23,772 bases of DNA from an uncultured Chloroflexota bacterium (GTDB lineage: Bacteria > Chloroflexota > Dehalococcoidia > SM23-28-2 > RBG-16-64-32), in the NCBI GenBank assembly GCA_913056415.1, contig CAJXNA010000005.1, positions 1 through 23,772 on the forward strand, read 5' to 3'. The notes under the pieces are model-generated. The model had not been told where the DNA came from. It was given only the letters and a program-made list of their open reading frames with translations, and did not search any database. Position numbers and translations under genes: made by a program. Shown piece after piece: positions 21,785 through 23,772 of the stretch. Numbering within the stretch: the stretch's first letter is position 1; each line of letters starts with the position of its first letter.

Positions 21785-23065
21785 ATGGAGCTTATAAACG
21801 CTCGCGGCCGCAGGGAGGGCGGCCAGGTGCTCATCATGTTCCTCCTCGCGTTCAGCGTCCTCATGGGCTTCGTCGCCATGTCCATTGACGTGGGGCTGAT
21901 CCTCCACGAGAGGCGTAGCCTGCAGAACGCCGCCGACGCCGCCGCTCTGGCCGGCGCCTCAGAGCTCCCGGAATCCCCTGGCGCGGCCGAGGCCAAGGCC
22001 CTGGAGTGGGCCGAGAACAACGGCTACACGGGTGAGAACGGCGCTACTATCACTGTGAACACCCCCTACCTGGGCGACCCCGACTCCGTTGAGGTCATCA
22101 TCGAAGTTGAGATGCCGTTCATCTTTGCCCGCGCTCTGGGGCTGGAGAGCACCGACATCCGTGCCCGCGCCGTGGCCAGCAACGTAACTGGATCTTTGCC
22201 AGGCGTCGCCCTGCTCGCCCTCAACCCCGGGGGCGGCAGCTCCTTCGTTAAAGGCGGTACTAGTGACCTCATCATCAACGGCGGCGGCGCCATAATAGTG
22301 AACGATGCGTCGCAGGGGGCGATCCAGCGCTCCGGTAGCGGCGATGTCGTCGCCTCCGGCGGCTTCTACCACTACTACCAGGGAAGTTGGGTCAGCAGCG
22401 GAGCCGGCCAGTTCATCCCTGAGCCGGTGCCCGTGACCACCCAGATGGCCGACCCTCTGAGTGGCCTCGTGCCCCCGGACCCGTACGTTGTTGGTACCTC
22501 CCAATACTCGGGTGGCACCGCGACGGACCCCGACACCAAGACCCTCAACAGCGGCGACTATGTCCTGAGCCCTGGCACCTACTGGGGCGGCATAGAGATC
22601 AGGTCCAGCGCTAACGTCACCTTTTTGCCCGGCATCTATGTCCTGGCCGGCGGCGGCCTCAAGATCGTCGGTAGCGGCACTGTCACCGGCGACGGCGTCT
22701 TCTTCTACAACACCTTCGATCCCGAGAACCAGCAGCCCAACGCCGACGGCCAATGCGACGAGATCAACCTCCGCGGCTCTGCCAGCTTCACTCTCACTGC
22801 TCCTACTGAAGGCCCCTACGAGGACATCCTGTTCTGGCAGGACGAGGCCTGCACCAATACCATGAAGCACGAGGGCACCGGCGACTCCACGTCGGGCGTG
22901 TACTACCTCCCCAGCGCGCATCTGTCTCTCTCCGGCTCCGGTAACGTCGGCTCCGTCCAGATCATCACCAACACCATCGACATCTCCGGCGGGTCGGATC
23001 TGATCATCGACTTCCAGAACTTCCTGGACATCCCAGTGCCGGACCATTATAGATTGACGAAATAG
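21785..23065 (+). CDS. TadG/TadE-like (Tad domain) protein with glycine-rich repetitive domain
   Basis: This 426-residue protein begins with a short basic stretch, then GGQVLIMFLLAFSVLMGFVAM as a membrane helix (about 12-38) and the Tad signature 'IDVGLILHERRSLQNAADAAALAGA', which marks pilus-assembly TadG-like proteins. After about residue 140 it changes to Gly/Ser-rich short beta-strand repeats (GGTSDLIINGGGAIIVND, SSANVTFLPGIYVL, GSASFTL, SGSGNVGSV), suggesting an extracytoplasmic beta-solenoid. No other Tad genes (ATPase, TadB/C, prepilin) are nearby. Function in pilus assembly or as a surface protein is open. ATG 21785 is preceded by GGACGGAGG. A terminator follows. Confidence 0.85.
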   Translation: MELINARGRREGGQVLIMFLLAFSVLMGFVAMSIDVGLILHERRSLQNAADAAALAGASELPESPGAAEAKALEWAENNGYTGENGATITVNTPYLGDPDSVEVIIEVEMPFIFARALGLESTDIRARAVASNVTGSLPGVALLALNPGGGSSFVKGGTSDLIINGGGAIIVNDASQGAIQRSGSGDVVASGGFYHYYQGSWVSSGAGQFIPEPVPVTTQMADPLSGLVPPDPYVVGTSQYSGGTATDPDTKTLNSGDYVLSPGTYWGGIEIRSSANVTFLPGIYVLAGGGLKIVGSGTVTGDGVFFYNTFDPENQQPNADGQCDEINLRGSASFTLTAPTEGPYEDILFWQDEACTNTMKHEGTGDSTSGVYYLPSAHLSLSGSGNVGSVQIITNTIDISGGSDLIIDFQNFLDIPVPDHYRLTK

Positions 23066-23104
23066 CGCCGCCTGAATTTCTGTAGCGCCATACCTCCTAC
23101 CGCA

Positions 23105-23147
23105 CGCCGACCCCCGCGTCACACCCGCAGGGGCCGGCGGCCTTTTT
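23105..23147 (+). terminator. Intrinsic terminator after the Tad-domain gene
   Basis: The stem CGCCG-A-CCCC pairs with GGGG-C-CGGCG (23105-23114 with 23130-23139, one A-C mismatch) and is followed by GCCTTTTT. It lies 40 bp after the stop codon. Confidence 0.75.
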
Positions 23148-23220
23148 CCTCCATCGCCCTGCGCACCCGAGCACCTGTATCATTCGGGTAACGCCCAAAT
23201 CCGTATCTAAAATCGCCCCG

Positions 23221-23261
23221 TTGCCGATATTTTGCCGACCGCTTGCCGACCAAATTGTTGA
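23221..23261 (+). promoter_or_regulatory. Helically phased TTGCCGA repeats (candidate activator or repressor site)
   Basis: TTGCCGA occurs at 23221, 23232 and 23243, exactly 11 bp apart, with a degenerate TTGTTGA at 23255 that overlaps the -35 box. The one-helical-turn spacing puts all copies on the same DNA face. Confidence 0.55.
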
Positions 23262-23286
23262 CACCCACTGAGCCCAGGCGCACAAT
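23258..23286 (+). promoter_or_regulatory. Promoter of the right-edge gene
   Basis: A consensus TTGACA (23258-23263), a 17-bp spacer and CACAAT (23281-23286, four of six) form a good sigma70-type promoter. Initiation is expected near 23293, about 37 nt before the ATG at 23330. Confidence 0.6.
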
Positions 23287-23329
23287 CGCGGCGGGCCGTG
23301 AGGTCGCTGATTCATGAAGGGGATGCGAT

Positions 23330-23772
23330 ATGAGACTTCTCGAATGGCTCTTTCTCCTGCCGCTCTGGCGCCGCGTCATCCCCGACGAGGTTTGGCATGT
23401 CCCGGCGGCTGTCGGAACGGGCATCGCCTGGGTCGTGGTTATCGTTATTATCGCGGTGGCGTCCGGCGGCGGCGATGATGATTCCGGCGCGACGGTCCAG
23501 GACCAGAGCACGCCGGAGCCCACAATTACCGCCACCGCAGCGCCGGAGGCTACGCCAACACCTGAGCCAACGCCGGCCCCAGAACCGGCGGGGCCCGCCT
23601 TGACGTTTGAAAGCGGCACATTCATCGTAGGCACCGAGATCGAACCGGGTACGTATGCAAATTCAGGGTCCTCGATATTCTGCTACTGGGAGAGGATGCG
23701 TGGCTTCGGTGGCACACCAGACGAGATCATCGCTAATGCGGTCGCGGATATCAGGCAGATCGTAACGATCAG
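23330..23772 (+). CDS. Membrane-anchored hypothetical protein with Pro/Thr-rich linker, partial
   Basis: The frame starts at ATG 23330, 7 nt after AAGGGG, and is open to the right edge (147 codons visible). It has a short N-terminal amphipathic stretch, one membrane helix (about 26-43, WVVVIVIIAVA), a low-complexity TPEPT/APEPA linker (about 55-85) and then a domain beginning FESGTFIVGTEIEPGTYANSG with CYWERMRGFGG and DEIIANAVAD. I recognise this GTF-VGT-I-PGTY...CYWER pattern as recurrent in secreted or anchored actinobacterial-type hypothetical proteins, without a known function. An overlapping frame from ATG 23323 lacks a membrane helix and is less credible. Confidence 0.7.
   Translation, partial: MRLLEWLFLLPLWRRVIPDEVWHVPAAVGTGIAWVVVIVIIAVASGGGDDDSGATVQDQSTPEPTITATAAPEATPTPEPTPAPEPAGPALTFESGTFIVGTEIEPGTYANSGSSIFCYWERMRGFGGTPDEIIANAVADIRQIVTI

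Noticed and set aside
1..23772. CRISPR array, insertion sequence or prophage
   Set aside because: I saw no regularly spaced repeat-spacer pattern, transposase or phage gene anywhere in the window.

Overview
The window is GC-rich, tightly packed bacterial chromosome with housekeeping and metabolic genes and no sign of phage, plasmid or insertion sequences. The mix points to a Chloroflexota-like bacterium, perhaps a Dehalococcoidia-type lineage: paired thiolase-like/DUF35 genes, a branched-chain-type 2-oxoacid dehydrogenase operon, family III CoA-transferases, a DRTGG/BioD-like protein, and many GTG/TTG starts. This placement is an inference from gene content only.

Layout. (1) 1-2881, minus strand: an operon of two thiolase-like proteins that both lack the thiolase nucleophile, followed by a DUF35 zinc-ribbon/OB-fold partner that runs off the left edge and carries a dispersed repeat in its 3' end. 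(2) 2967-9482, plus strand: a complete 2-oxoacid dehydrogenase operon (E3, E1-alpha, a second E1-alpha, E1-beta, E2) ending in lipB, so the complex travels with an enzyme that makes its lipoyl cofactor. The E1-alpha pair shares a recently homogenised 3' half. The promoter carries a perfect 17-bp palindrome between its -35 and -10. (3) 9626-14841, plus strand: a membrane sensor fused directly to a LuxR-type DNA-binding domain (its likely start is not a standard codon), an internally deleted TetR-like regulator, and a MacB-like ABC ATPase plus 1000-residue FtsX-type permease. (4) 14842-15310: a gene-free interval that looks like an independent structured RNA with its own promoter, four hairpin units and an intrinsic terminator. 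(5) 15311-16621, minus strand: tRNA-Phe followed by a CaiB/BaiF-type CoA-transferase. (6) 16671-18938, plus strand: alanine dehydrogenase with an altered cofactor-specificity position, then a P-loop/DRTGG protein read from an extended -10 promoter as a near-leaderless message. (7) 18960-19571, minus strand: a membrane-anchored double zinc-ribbon protein. (8) 19603-21620, plus strand: an RlmD-type rRNA methyltransferase and a Maf nucleotide pyrophosphatase. (9) 21785-23147: a TadG/TadE-like protein with a glycine-rich repetitive domain and a terminator. (10) 23221-23772: a strong promoter with helically phased TTGCCGA repeats driving a membrane-anchored protein cut by the right edge.

How the genes work together. 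The central operon oxidatively decarboxylates (probably branched-chain) 2-oxoacids to acyl-CoA. The thiolase-like/DUF35 set and the CoA-transferase fit acyl-CoA metabolism around it, and alanine dehydrogenase links amino acids to 2-oxoacids. The points most worth checking are the unassigned structured RNA, the non-thiolase thiolase pair, the E1-alpha gene conversion, and the sensor-LuxR fusion.
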